From Entonaema liquescens (Eukaryota > Ascomycota > Sordariomycetes > Xylariales > Xylariaceae), in contig CADCSX010000010.1 of assembly GCA_902805475.1 (NCBI GenBank), positions 1,955,001 through 2,019,000 on the forward strand: DNA of 64,000 bases. The letters run 5' to 3'. The notes under the pieces were generated by a model, which was not told where the DNA came from, did not search any database, and was given only the letters and a program-made list of their open reading frames with translations. A program made the translations under genes and the position numbers. Below, in pieces: positions 1 through 13,300 of this stretch. Position 1 is the stretch's first letter, and each line of letters opens with the position of its first letter.

Positions 1-1644
1 CCAATAACCGTGGACCTTGGCGTAATGAGATATGAAGAATTGGCGCAACCGTTCAGCCGTATCTCTCGCGGCACCCCTTGCGGCTGGGCCGGTAGTTGGC
101 CAAAGATCTCCGCAAGAAAACTCGGCGAGGCGCTCTTCTGCTGCTTGTACGCGGAGTTGAGTCTCGAGGCAGGCCCTTTCTAGAAGGGCTCTGGTGATAG
201 GTGTGACCATCTTAAAATCTGCGCAGGCTTCTAAACGGGAATACATCCCGGTGCAATGTACGAAAGCTTCGCACCAACCCTCTTCCCACCGTACCTCTGG
301 TGTTTCCGACCACACAAGAAGAGACACAGCTGTTTCCGGGTCATTTCGAGGGTCATCAATGCCACGAGCGGACAGATAATTAAGAATAGTGCCAAGATTA
401 TCTGTCTCAAGTGGCATATAAGCTTTAAGGCGTGCAAGCAGGTCGGACAGCGCCTGGGAAAGAGATAGGCCAACTAGGGAAGCATGATATAGAAGCGCAA
501 ATACATTACGCGTCGTTATGGCGTAACGGTGGGCCTCTACTTTACTCATATTCGGGGGCGTTGGGAAGTACATCTCATAGGATATCTGACCGTCGGCGTC
601 TGTAAGACTGGTATCTTCGGACACCGGGGGCGTGGGCTGACCGTTCCGACCCAAGTTATAACCGAGTTGTGGATGCGAGCTGTGTGGCCGTAACATCGGC
701 GGCGCCCCGATAGGCGATTGAGGGACGTGCATGCGTAAGTCATATTCGTCCTCTGTCGACCCTTCACGAAGAAGGGTGATCAGGAATCGAGATTCTGTCG
801 CTTCGATGATATGAGATGACAAACGGAAGGAAGGGTTCGGCCGCGGGCTCTGCCCTTTGCGACCGAAGAAGACTAATACATCTCCATTAGGATCCCATAG
901 CTCTGGGTCCTTTCGGAGCTTGTTCCACCGTTGAACAGGTCTCCCAGCGCCGATCCAACGCTTGATTAGGGGTGTTGTCGAAAGTGGAGGAATTGGTGGC
1001 AGTTTAGCGGACGGCGGCGGCGAGACCATTTGCTGATACTCCGGGTCCCAAACCAATTGCTGTGGGGTTTGCACGGACGTTGAAGGAAGCTCGTGCACAT
1101 CGAAGAACTCGGCATCGCTATAGGACCTCGTGGCGATGGACGACTCGGGCCTAGGGATTTCCATTCCTTTCTTCTTCTTAGCTCCGAACGTAAAGGCCTT
1201 CGTTAGATTTTTACGGAACTCGTCACTCTTCTTGTCTACCGCACTTCGAAATCCTGACCGTTCTATTCCCGATACATCCTCCGTCCTCAAAACTGGCTTC
1301 CTCGTCCTAGCGTACGCGAAATCAGGCATCGGCCCTTGATGCGGCTGGTTGTTGTTACTGCTACCCTCCTTCTTTCCGCACTCACTTCCACCGCTCTGAC
1401 TGCCCGTGCTAGGGTTGCCTAAGTTTATGACATGGGTACGATAATTGATCAGGTCCATCTCCCTTGACGGCTCAGAGAACTTGAGGAACCGCGCGTTTGT
1501 TGTGCCATAGCCGGTACCTTGCGGGAAGCCAGGGTCATTGATTGAAACATCGTCGCTCTCGGAATAACGATTGCTATCTGGTGATCGCACGCCCGACTTT
1601 GTGTCAGTGATCTTTTTCCTGACGTAAGCGCTACGGCCAGACAT
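1..1644 (-). CDS. Uncharacterised fungal protein, N-terminal 548 residues (partial)
   Basis: One uninterrupted frame runs from an ATG at 1644 to the left edge of the window, so the C-terminus is missing and no intron is seen. The first 200 or so residues are polar, Ser/Lys/Arg-rich and probably disordered. From about residue 215 a more ordered region begins (LIKRWIGAGRPVQRW, then DPELWDPNGDVLVFF), followed by a helical stretch (YAITTRNVFALLYHASLVG) and a segment reading EGWCEAFVHCTGM. This layout resembles a widespread fungal family I recall as DUF8004, of unknown function; that assignment is from memory. No signal peptide or membrane span is visible. The start is the first ATG in the frame. 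The next gene is more than 2.7 kb away, so there is no operon-like context. Confidence 0.75.
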   Translation of the reverse strand, partial: MSGRSAYVRKKITDTKSGVRSPDSNRYSESDDVSINDPGFPQGTGYGTTNARFLKFSEPSREMDLINYRTHVINLGNPSTGSQSGGSECGKKEGSSNNNQPHQGPMPDFAYARTRKPVLRTEDVSGIERSGFRSAVDKKSDEFRKNLTKAFTFGAKKKKGMEIPRPESSIATRSYSDAEFFDVHELPSTSVQTPQQLVWDPEYQQMVSPPPSAKLPPIPPLSTTPLIKRWIGAGRPVQRWNKLRKDPELWDPNGDVLVFFGRKGQSPRPNPSFRLSSHIIEATESRFLITLLREGSTEDEYDLRMHVPQSPIGAPPMLRPHSSHPQLGYNLGRNGQPTPPVSEDTSLTDADGQISYEMYFPTPPNMSKVEAHRYAITTRNVFALLYHASLVGLSLSQALSDLLARLKAYMPLETDNLGTILNYLSARGIDDPRNDPETAVSLLVWSETPEVRWEEGWCEAFVHCTGMYSRLEACADFKMVTPITRALLERACLETQLRVQAAEERLAEFSCGDLWPTTGPAARGAARDTAERLRQFFISHYAKVHGYW

Positions 1645-4386
1645 GACACCGGAGCCGGAGGCGAGAGAGATAACTCGCTTGCCCAGTTGGTATTATGTTC
1701 AATTTATGACTGTGCTATGTATATCTTGATACCGTAGGGGAGAAGCAGTTTGAATCGAGGGCCTTTTCAGAGACGCAATGAGGCGTGCTGAAACCCCAAG
1801 TAGCTCAATCAATCTCTGCAAAGATAGGTCCAGCAAAGGTGGTTGGTAGAATGCTATCGAGTAACCATCTAACACAACGTAGAGGCTCGGTTACGGTTAC
1901 ACGTATCCGCTATGAGCCGCAAAGTTGAGCTGGGGAAGCACTCGCCACTGTTTGTTGGTCGAAAGAAGCAGGTCACCTAGGTGTAACTCCGCAATCAGGC
2001 CACTTTGATACAGACGTTAAGTGAGAGAAGGAAAGCCCTAATTCATGTGAGAAAGCCTGGCTGTCTTGAACTCATACGCACGTATTTGAATATGTAACCA
2101 GGAATAAGAATCCGAAATACTGATACCCACGAACTAATAGGGGGAAATCGATAGTCTAAAACACGAGGTCTCGGAAGGATGGCCAACGTTAATAGCTATC
2201 GCTCTAAATCCGATAATCAACAAATCTGTGGCGTCTATTATTGCTTTTTCGATATTTGAGGACCCCTCTTCTCCTTCGGAGGTTTAGTTGAGACAGGATT
2301 CACATAATGGTGCTGACCTTGTAAAGTATAAAAGGATATGCTGAGCTTGTATTATACTATTTTACTTCTGTAGCTGGTTCGAAGCTTGAAGAGGAATGCG
2401 TGGGTACGTATAATATTTCTATCTCATATTGTCAGCAATGAGGGAGATCAGAATCATACAAGTCGAGATATATCGATGTGGGGGACGCCAGGGGGTTATC
2501 AGTACCGGGATCTTTATTCTAAAATATTGCCCGTAGCGTGATTAGCCTACAAGGTGATTGGTTCTCTTTCTCCGTGCAGCGATGCATGCTATGTGGTTTT
2601 GCTTTCCTATTGCGGTTTTGCATTTAGGTATGCTTCTAGGTTAGAGAATTCAATAGAGTATTTACCTCTAGTTACACCAAGAAAATATTGTAATGCCTCA
2701 ATGACAGTTACATATAAACCGAAGACCAAGCACGTATCAATACGCTGTTCCTTCCAGATTGTTGAAGAGTCGGGAAAAGGGCCGAGATCAATATACTGGA
2801 CAGCAAAGCGGGATGATCGGCGACCGTTAAACATGATGTTCAGGGAATGTGTATCCAAGATCCCCCGGGCTTAGGATGGTGTAGGGTGGGTTGCCTAGGT
2901 AAAGTGCCCTACGACCGGGTTCATTAGCTGCAGTCATACCTATCGAAGTTCGCAGCTTGGCAACTTTTCCTCGAGCTCTGAATTTAATACCTTAGGTAGA
3001 AACTGCCTCATAATAGGTAGGTACCTTACCTTCAAGTACATAGATCCCTACCTTATCATGTAGGTAAGGTGCCCCTATGCAGATCCACAGCGGCAACAGC
3101 CAGGACTTATGCAGGGCTTAATTAGGTAGCGTTTAGCTTAACATCCAGTCCTAACTCCATGTGGCATGGCATGGAAGGTACATATAGCCCGAGCACTAGA
3201 TCAAGAGCCAGGGGGTACACATCACACACACTGTACCTGGGATACCATAGTACATGATAAAACCCGGCTTTGATCTTATATCCTTCGTCAGCTACCTCCT
3301 TTTTTCGTATCTATATCATTTCATCGTTTTACAATCATATTGCTCCCTATATTACACCCAAATCCATCATCTACATTGCCATTGTGAAGAACTGAGACAG
3401 CTCTCCCCCGACCGCCGAATATCAGCGTGGACTCCTCGAGTATCCCTTACCTTCTCAGCGAATCACCAATTCTTTTCATGTTTTTTCCCCATATCAAAAC
3501 CGCTGACCGCTTCCTGCTCTTCAAGAGTCTCGCATGTTTGCTCGCCGTCTTTCAGCTTTCAAGAAATTACATGTACGCACTCGGGAACCTGCATTGAGTA
3601 AGACCGGTTAGACCGGTTAGACTGGTTCTAACAAGACATGCCTCCATTGGCTTATATTGCCTAGGTAGGCTTCGTGCTACGTAGTAACTGTGCTTTTTGT
3701 ATCAGATGCCCCTCTGCATGTCAAACCTGGACGAACCTTAACACATTCCCCTTTCCTATGCGTGTGTACATGCCTAAGCGTTTGATATCATCAGAGTACC
3801 TACTTGGACGAACAACCCTATTAGAACAACCAAAATAGACTTGGAAAATAAGCACTCAAGAATATCTTCTTGTGTAACAAAATATTTATCACTTTCTTTC
3901 CCTTCAAGACTTGTTAACAGCATGACATGTTATACGAATACCTATACCCAATTATTGCTACTCCCTAGATCTTCGCAACATAGGGTAGACTATGATGCAA
4001 AGCTATGGATCCGTATTGGTCCTACGTTGATCAAGATCTTTCAGATTAACTTGTAGAGTGGCTTCCAGGAGTTAGACGTGAGCTTCATGACAATTATCAT
4101 CTCTACCCTAATACCTCTTATATCGTTCTTACCTCCCTATCAACATAAGACCTGCTGTCTAAGGAATACCTTAGATACATATTGATTAGTTGCTTATTAT
4201 AACAAGTTTGGTTACAAAGGAGGCATGACATAAATGAATAGCCGGAATTTATTAGGTAGTAGCTATCTGCATATGCGACCAGTTTGAAAAGACTAACACC
4301 AATAGGCATCTGATATTCATCTCCAACCAGTCCACCACCATATTTCCATTTCTTATTCAGGACATAACAAGGAGGTTATAATATTC
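1645..4386. other. Intergenic region, no supported gene
   Basis: This 2.7-kb stretch has only short frames without recognisable domains. It holds several copies of the dispersed CCTAGG-type motif, for example near 2893, 2990-3070 and 3660. A direct triplication of a GACCGGTTA-like unit occurs near 3603-3625. Confidence 0.6.
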
Positions 4387-5320
4387 CTACTTTTTTGCTG
4401 ACGAGATTCGCACTCCACGCTTCTTGCATCGCTCCTCGAAACTCGCCAGTCGGGCGTTTCTGGTCTTATCTTCAGCAGGAGAATCTCCCTCCCCCGTTGC
4501 AGGTCCTGTGGCAATTTCGGTAACGGACTTTACCGGCGAAAATTCAAGGGCAAGGGGGCTGAATCTAGTCTGGGCGGGTTCGTTCGGGCGCGGGGACTCC
4601 GCTTTAACTTTGGCTTCGGCCTGGGCGTTGACGGAGGGAAGTTCTTTAGCCAAAGCCTTGAGAGTGTCCGAATCAAGCCCCTTCTTGTTCTCCTTGAAGT
4701 CTGTGTTAAACATTCCTTGTGTTTTTAGCGGGCATGACTGGATAAAATTGACATATATGTATGTCAGATACACTTACGGCCAAGCATCTTCCTGACAGCT
4801 GTCAAATATTGAGAATATGGCTCCGGAGAGTTAACGACGCATCCAGCGTCGTAGGCATCCCTCCACAGCCGAACCAAAGAGTTACCATTGCGTAAATGGT
4901 ACAAAATTGTCTGGTGAATCAACTGCAGGAGAGGCTCCTTGTCGACATGATTGGCAAGATTGAAGACAGCTGGAAGTATGGTTAATATGGAGGCTATTTT
5001 TTCATGGCAGGAGACCACTAACCAGGGTTAGGAGGAAAGAACTTCGCTATGAGTGTGTTAGTATATAAGCTAATAGAGACGTTGGAGGGAAGAAGACATA
5101 CAAGTATACCCGCTGCTGCCCTGAGCAGTAGTATTTCCCTGAGGATCCATGCCGGGAAATGCTTGAATGATAGTCGACCTCCTCTAAGAGAGTCTTGGAC
5201 TTGCGCGGTGGTCAAGGGGGGTAGCTGGGTGGTAGAGCTACTCCGATGAGAAAGTAAACAACGGGGCAAAATACGCAATGAAAATAAACGAAAAGAAAGG
5301 AGAGGCAATTGCGATGACAT
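4387..5320 (-). CDS. Unknown protein with mitochondrial-type presequence, 251 aa, four exons
   Basis: The model is exons 5320-5110, 5046-5023, 4969-4778 and 4715-4387, which sum to 756 nt. Introns of 63, 53 and 62 bp have GT...AG ends and branch-like CTAAC or TTAAC sites; exon 2 is only 24 nt. The ATG at 5320 is chosen because the following 50 residues are rich in Arg, Ser and Leu with almost no acidic residues, as in a mitochondrial targeting sequence. The body includes SLRGGRLSFKHFPAW, then FFPPNPAVFNLANHVDKEP and NSLVRLWRDAYDAG. The C-terminal third is charged, low-complexity and Pro/Glu/Lys-rich, ending in GVRISSAKK. I do not recognise the family. It could be a fungal mitochondrial accessory protein, but that is inference from the N-terminus only. 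Confidence 0.6.
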
Positions 5321-6497
5321 AAATAAGCACACTTTTTGTGGCTTAATGAGGAGTTATGAAGTCGTGTAGAACGAAGAAAGTAAGTAACAGTGTTTGCACG
5401 AAGCAATCAAAATTGTCACGTATTAACGACAAAGAGAGGTAGTGAAGGAGTTCAAATGCCTTGGATGAGGCAGAGCATGCGTCAACTCGCAGCACTAGAG
5501 CATTGTCGCATAAAAGAATAGGGAAGTTTAGCAGTCGCACGCTGAAGAGCGATGATGTTAAAACCAGTGTGCGGCGGTAAAAATTAAGATGAAGGCGGTG
5601 ATGAGGGTGGTGACGCCGTTTGTAGTTACCTACTTACAGCAATATACTGCTACAGCGGCAGTGAAAACCTAAGGGAATACTTTAGGTAAGTAAGGCACCT
5701 AAAGCACCTAAAGCACCTCAAGTTTCACCTGTTCAAACTAAATAAAGTTTGAGATGGCGCTAATTATTGAAGAAGGACTGCTCAAGTTACCTCTATGTAT
5801 CTGGTTCTTTCCCTACCTAAGAGGTACCTATGACATGGCTAAGGGATGGATATTGGATGAAAAAACAAGAAGTCGCTGCTTCCCACTTTGACATTATTAA
5901 GGATTCAAGTTACATAAGGCATATGCCTAACTACATGTATACCAGGTATTCAATGGTAACTATCCAGATAAGATATGTTTGGTTAAGTATCTGATCATGC
6001 TATGCACATATGCTAATGATTCTACTTGATACCTACAGAATTCAACATGACTCTACACTTATATGATTCATAAACGATGATTGGTGTTTGTCCCGTAATG
6101 CCTATAGTCAAAGAGAAAGTGAGACAACTACTAAAGGTTGACTAACACATTAATCGATACCCTCTCAATGCTCACAAGCTAGGTATAACTATTTTCATAT
6201 TACGTAGGTACCTATATAGCTACCTATCTCAACATTTAAGCATTTTAGTGGTAATTTATATTGGCTCCTACATGTAGTTTATTGAGACCTATAAAAACAG
6301 GTCTACATGTGGAAAGGAGAACTAAATCTAGGTACCTACGCTTGAAGAATCTAATATCATAATACTAATATAAGAGACTCGTTCACATTCTACCTAGGTA
6401 AGTACATAAAACCAAATATTTATATCATGGACGTCATCGAAGGTCAGATGGCTACTACCAGTCAGAACCCCCATACTTCGTATCGATATTCTCAACT
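5321..6497. other. Intergenic region between two minus-strand genes
   Basis: No supported gene is seen. The region carries several ACCTAGGTA-like palindromic motifs (near 5680, 6205, 6330 and 6390), and is otherwise moderately AT-rich. It should contain the promoter of the 4387-5320 gene and the 3' end of the downstream permease transcript. Confidence 0.55.
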
Positions 6498-8134
6498 CTA
6501 TACTTCAATTTTTTCGCCGTCGTGAACTTTGGTGGAATCCGTAATCGACCCATTATCGATAATTTTCCCTGTATCGTTATAGGTATTTGCACCAGCAGGT
6601 CCGACATGCTCGAAAGATCTACCGCGTCTCTCGGGGCCCAGCGCAGTTGTTATTACAATACCAACAGCGACGATAACAAGCGCAATCCCCATAGTCGGCC
6701 CATACCCGTCAACTAGCTTTCCGCTCTTACTAGTAACAAAATGGTTTTCGGCGATGGCATTAACAATCTGCGCTGCAGGAGAAGAGACCAAGTTACCAAG
6801 CTGGTACGCGAGACCTGGAAAAGTAGATCGATAGGCAGGCGGCGATAATTCGTTGAGGTGGATTGGGACAACGCCCCAGGCCCCTTGCACGAAGAACTGA
6901 ATCGCAAACCCGGAAGCTGAGAGTCCAGATTCTTCTGATGGTAGAATCCAAGCCGGAACAAGACAGCAGCTAATCAGCGCAGCACCAATGATGGCCCTAC
7001 GGCGACCGATAAACTGAGAGAGGTAGCCGATAACAGTACCACCAACACACGCTCCCGTGTTCATAAGGATACTAGCCCGTGTAGCGGCATCGTTAGGGAG
7101 TTCTTTTGACTCAAGCATGAACGTGGTATAGCTGTCCTGGCTGGTATGTGCATAGTAATTAAACCATGTCATCAGGAAAACACAGTAGACGCACATACGC
7201 CACTCCTTAGCGAGCATCGACTTAGTCTCCCTCCAGAAGTCGCTGGCTGAAACGTGGTGACCGGCAACCTTGGCTTCTCTGAATTGCTTCGACTCCGGAA
7301 ACAGACAGCGGAGAAGGCCGGCGCCGATAGAAAGACCAGACGCGATCCAGAAAACAGTCTTCCAGGTATTTGTATCACCTCCAACGCCGAGGTTCGCGCA
7401 CGCGGCGAGAACGTAACCAAGAGCGTAGCCTTGTTGCAAGATACCGCTCATGAGACCACGCGCTTCAGTCCTGGCCGATGGTCTATTAGCATCAAATACT
7501 CAATGCGAAAACGTCCGATCACATACGGGCAGTTCTCAAGAGCCATGGCCACAGCGTTGCCATACACACCTCCCATAAACAGACCGAAAAGAGACCGTAC
7601 AGCAAGAAACTGCTGAAATGTAGCACTATAGATAGTCGCAATTTGTAAGAGACCTAGTCAGAGCATTAGCCTTTCGTAATTTACTAAGGTGTTTGAATCC
7701 TTACCAAGAAAGATCAAATTGCCCACCATTGGCCATTTCCGACCAAACCGATCGCCTAGAAGACCGAAGACGGCGGCACCGACTGATCTTAAAAGTAGGG
7801 TTAGAGTAATTGCGGTACTGATATCAGTCTTGCTACGTTCATAATAGTGCGATAGCTTGACCGTTTGGATCGACAAGGCGTGGAAGTCGAAGGCATCGGC
7901 AGTCCACGCGAATAAACCCACGAGAAAATAAATCCAATCCCTCACGCTCAACATCATCAAGAGTGAGATAGGATTCCTAAGCTTCTCCGGCGACTGCCAT
8001 TCCGTATGGGATTCACCGAGCTCGTTTGTAACTACGACTCTTTGTTTCCACCGGAATAGATCGCCCCAGGATTGCTTCGCCGTCGCGATCATACCCCTTG
8101 CGAATGACTTCGCAGGCCCACTGCTAACTTCCAT
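6498..8134 (-). CDS. JEN1-like carboxylate:H+ symporter (MFS), 509 aa
   Basis: Exons 8134-7705, 7653-7527 and 7470-6498 sum to 1530 nt; the introns are 51 and 56 bp, and the second has a GCTAAT branch site. The product is a 12-span major facilitator of the SHS/JEN family, which imports lactate, pyruvate, acetate or dicarboxylates with protons at the plasma membrane. N-terminal SWGDLFRWKQRVVV is typical of the family. The loop motif GDRFGRKWPM lies between spans 2 and 3. The sequence NYYAHTSQDSYTT near residues 290-302 matches the JEN signature Nxx(S/T)Hx(S/T)QDxxxT, with Ala at the first S/T position. The hydrophilic C-terminal tail is acidic. In other fungi such genes are carbon-catabolite repressed; nothing here demonstrates that. 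The substrate cannot be decided from sequence. Confidence 0.92.
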
Positions 8135-8540
8135 TGTGAATATAAGAGCACGAATGCTTTAACTCTTCGTAGATCCTCAAGAATATAATCAGGCCACTTG
8201 CTCGGGGTACTGGCGTCCTCAATAAGATGAAAGTTTCATGGCCTCAGATATTATCTTATATTGATCTAATATGTCAACTTATTGCTCCTGAACCGCTCGG
8301 GTAAGTATAACTGAGGTTATGCCATGTATCATTCTGGGTAGCATCAATGTAGTTGCAACCGTGCCGTGGCGACTCGGCACAATCATATTGAGACTCCATC
8401 CATTCTATGGCCTCATTCACGCGATGCAACTTTGGTATAGTAAGCATAACATGTTACTCCGGGGATGCTCAACATGAGCCTTACTGAAGAATAGAATATG
8501 TTGGAATATGTATGGCTGGTAAATCAGGGGGCTGGTTATA
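8135..8540. other. Promoter region of the JEN1-like gene, abutting the RIP island
   Basis: Normal-composition sequence with no gene. It ends at the sharp transition to AT-saturated DNA at 8541. Confidence 0.5.
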
Positions 8541-8653
8541 TGCCTTATACCCGTGGCTCTTATATATTTTATATACCTTATTTATACATTTAATTAAATA
8601 ATTAACTAATATAATTAATTTATATTTTATAATTTATGTTTATTTTTAATAAA
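8541..8653 (+). repeat. Left terminal direct repeat (probable LTR remnant)
   Basis: This 113-bp block aligns without gaps to 15450-15562 in the same orientation. Most differences are C/T or G/A, as expected when two identical LTRs suffered independent RIP. Both contain the core CTTATATATTTTATATACC. Similarity stops abruptly after AATAAA at the right end of each copy. Confidence 0.8.
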
Positions 8654-10389
8654 TTATAAACTTAAAAGTTTATAATTATAAATATAATTAAATTCGATTT
8701 TATTATTTAATATATTATTTATTAAAGATGTAATTAATTTAAATTATTACGACTTTTATTGCGCGTTAAATAAAAGATAAGAAAATCTTAAAAAATTAAA
8801 AAAAAAATTTGTAAAAATGGCGCGTTAAAAAAAAGCGTTGAAATTAAGGTTATAATAATAGAAAATTTATTATTTTCTTTTATAAAAACTTTTAACGCTA
8901 AACATTAATTTAATTTTTATAAAATTACTATTATATTAAAATATATATTAATTAATAATAGTATTAAAATTTACTTTATTTTAACAAATATAAATTATAA
9001 ATATATTAAAACTTTTTAAATTAAAATAATAACTTTAATAATATAAAAAACTATTATATAAAATATTAATATTATTTAAATAATAAATTTTAATTAAAAT
9101 ATTATAATAAATAAAAAACTAATAAATAATAATTAAATATAATTTTAAGGAAAAATTATTATAAAAAATATTATATTTTAAATATTTAAATAAATGAAAT
9201 TTTTTATATTTAATATAAAAATTTAAATAATTATTAATTAAAAATTTTTTAAAAAAATTTTACTTTAAAAATTTTAATTTTATATTTTTAATAATATTAT
9301 TAAAATTATATTTACCAAATATAAATAATATATTCTTTATATTTCTTTTAATTAATTTAAATATTAATTATTTTAATTTTGAAATAATTACTTTATATAA
9401 TTTACTATAAAAATTTATTATATTTTTTAAAATATTTATTTTAAAGTTTTTAAAAAAAAAATATATTATTTACCTTAAAAAAATATTAATTTAAGATTTA
9501 AAGTTTTTTAATTAAAATTTAAATAAATATTTTAAAATAATATTAATTTTAATTATAAAATCAATTAATTATATTTTAAAAAATTATTTTATAATTAAGT
9601 AATTTTATCAATTAAAACTTATAAAGTTTTTTATATTATTTAATAATTTTTTTTAATATTTTTTTAATAATTATAAAAACGAAAAAAAGTAATATAATTT
9701 TGGATAATATTATCCATTTAAATTTAATAAACGAATGGTTAACGTTTAAAAAAAAAATATTTAATTATTTAATAATATAAAAATATAAGAAAATATTCTT
9801 AAATAAAATTAATAAAATAGTTTTTATAAATATAAAAAATAATAAAAATATTATAATAATTAAATTTTATAAAGAAATTAAAATTTAATAAAATAAATAA
9901 AATAAAGTTTACGAATATATTTATTATTGTTTAAGAAAAAACCTTAAAAATATAATAACGGGGAAAATTATAATAGTTAATTTTTAAAAAATTTTTAAAA
10001 AAAAATATAAGTTATAAAATAATATTATATTTTAAAATTTAATATTTAAATGGAATATTATTTTATTAATTATTAAAAAAACTATTATAATATTATTATT
10101 AAAGTTAAAGTAATTATAATTGGATTTTAAAAAATTAAATAAAATTTATACGATTAATGAATTATATTTAATTAATAAGTTTTTTAAAGTTTTAAGTTTT
10201 AATTATAATATTTTCTTTATAACGTTTTTTTAAAATTATAATATTATATTTATATAAAATAATAATAATTTAATTGTTAAAATTATAATTATTATAGATA
10301 ATATTATTAAATTAATTTAATAAGAAAAATAAATTTAGAAAATTAAAAATAAAAATAATAAATATATTTTAGTTAATTATTTTAATAAA

Positions 10390-13300
10390 TTAAATATTAA
10401 ATATAAAAAAAGCTTTACGTGTATTTATTATGTAATGGTTGGACGACGATTAATTAATTATAAAGTAATTAATTATTTTTAGAAATATTTTAAAAAATAA
10501 TTTAAAAACTAACGAAACGGGCTTAAAAATAAAAGTAAAAAGTTTAAATACGATAAAAATAACGTTGTAATTGTTATATTAATTTATAAAAATCAAATTA
10601 AATCGTTAGTATTTATTATTATAATAATGTTTATAACGTTTAAAAAGTTATTTAATATTTTAATAATTAATTTTTCGAAATTTAATATTTTATTAAAAAT
10701 GTTTTAAGGACGTTTATTTGGTAAATTATAATTTAATATATTAAATAACGGGGTACGAAATGATTAAATGCGGGGTAATTAATTATAAGGTAAATTGTTA
10801 AAATTAATGATTTTTATAATTAGTTTTGTATTTAATTATATATTGGTAAATTTATTTATAAAAGAAATATTAATAATATTAAAATTTATAATTATAACGA
10901 AATTAAAAATTAAAAAGTTAATTATTAAATTATAAAAAATAATAATGATTAATAGTAATTGTAATTAAATTAATTATTACGATAAAATATTATTTATTAA
11001 TTTACGTTTATATAAAAGGTTTTATATATATGGCATTAATGGTAAAATTATTATATTAGAATTATAAAATATTATTATGTTTTAAGTTATTATAAAAAGA
11101 TAATTTGAAAAAATTAAAATTATAAATGTTATTTATTATTTTAATTTAATTTGTAATTTTATTTTAATATTTTAATTTATTTGTAAAGGAATAAAGTTTT
11201 TATTTTAATAAAATTTAATTTATAACGTTAAAAGTAAAAAAGTATTTTTAATTGTAATTAAAATAAATAGTTTATATATAATTAATTAAAAAAATAATTA
11301 TTTTAATATAATAGGTTTTAATATGGTATTTTATTTTTATTTTATATTGGATTTATTATTAAAAGTATAATACGAATAATTAAACCATTTAAGTAATTAA
11401 AATTTAAAAAAATTTATAAATATGTTTATGGATATTAATTTTTTAAAAAAACATTATTTTTGTAAAATTTATATAAAAAGTAAAATAATTAAAAAGCTTT
11501 ATATAAGAATATTAAAAAAAAATATTTATAATTTAAAATTGTTATATATTAATAAAATAAATATATCATTAAATATATAAAGTATTAATAATTATAAAAA
11601 ATAGTTAATAATAGTATGTAATTATTTATATATAAATTAAATTATATTAATTAAAAATTTTAAAAATTAATTATTAACGTTTAAAAATTTTTTAAAATAA
11701 TGGGAAAAATTTAAACGGCGTTGTTACATCGTTATTTTAAACATTTTAAATTTATATATTAATTATGAATTTAAATAATATTATTATTAAAAAAGTATTG
11801 CGATTTGTTATATAATTGTTAAATAATATTAATTAAAAAGCATTATTGAAAATATTATTAAAAAATTGAAAAATAAAATTTAAATAATATTAATATAAAT
11901 TAAAAATAATAAAATATTAAATAAATATTAGTTTATAATGGTTTAAATAGTAGTGTATTTAATAAATAAGTTTTTTTATAACGTATTAAATAAGATTTTT
12001 TATAAAGTTTAATATAATAATGTATTAAATTTAATATATTTAATTATTATAAGCGTTGATGGTTATTATTTAAAAGATTAAAAAGTCGATATATTTTATA
12101 TTAAAATTATTAATTGTAAAATGTTAAGATATGAAAGTAATAATTTATAAATTTATAAAATGTTATTAATGGATAAAAATAAAGTAATTATTACGAATAA
12201 TGTTATATTTAAAAAAAATTATTTTTATATATTTATTAAAGAACTTTTAATATTAAATAAATGCGTGAAATTTAAGTTTTTATTATTATTTTTATTATAA
12301 AGTCGTTTAAGATTAATAAAATTTATTTAAAATTTATTTAAAATTTATTTTATAAATAATAACTTTATTTAAATATTAAATTGTAAAAACTTATAATGTT
12401 TAAAATTTAATGTTTAATTTATTATAAAAAATTAATATAATATTAAACTTTAAAACGAATTAAATAACAATAAGTTACTTTAAGTAAAATTGGGAATATT
12501 AATGTAAAATTTAAAACTTAAATTATACGTTAATAATTTACTTCGCGAAGTATTTAAATACGATTTTAAGTAACGGGTAAATGTAATATTATTACATAAA
12601 TATTAATTTAAGTTTAATATAAGTTTTAAATATGCCATTTATTTAATTAACGTTATAATAATAATGTTTAAACTTAAACTTAAATTTTATAAAAACGTTA
12701 AACGTAATTTTAAATGGTACGAATAACGTAAAATTATAAATATTAAATATTAATTATTAATAAATAATTAAATATAAATATTATATAAACTTTTTATAAA
12801 ATGTAAATTATTATTTAAAAAATAACTTTATAAAATAAAACAAAGTTTTAATAACGAAATTATTTAATATAAAATTAAATAAATAATAAAGAAATTTAAA
12901 TAAATAAAAAGCTTTAATTATATTAATATTTTTATATTAATAATTAAATTTATAAATTATAAAACTTTATTCGTAATAATTATAATTTTAAACTTGAAAA
13001 TAAAATAAATGGATATTATCATCGTTTTTTTATATGGGGATATTAAAAAAAATATTTACGTTAAATAATTTCCCAAATTTAATAACGGAATTAATAAATA
13101 TTATAAATTTAATAAAACTTTATACAATTTAAAATAAGTTTTTAAAATATAATATTAAACTTTAATAATGTATTTAAAAACATTAAAGTTTAAAACATTA
13201 AATTCTAATATAAAAATATTTATTAAAAATCATATTTATATTGCAATTTATGTGGATAATTTATTTATTATAAGTTTTTTTAAAATTAAAATTAATAAAA

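Noticed and set aside
2607..2858. Minus-strand 83-codon frame with protein-like text
   Set aside because: It opens with TTG, not ATG, has no domain I recognise, overlaps a similar plus-strand frame, and shows no splice partner. It may be a gene fragment, but there is no support.
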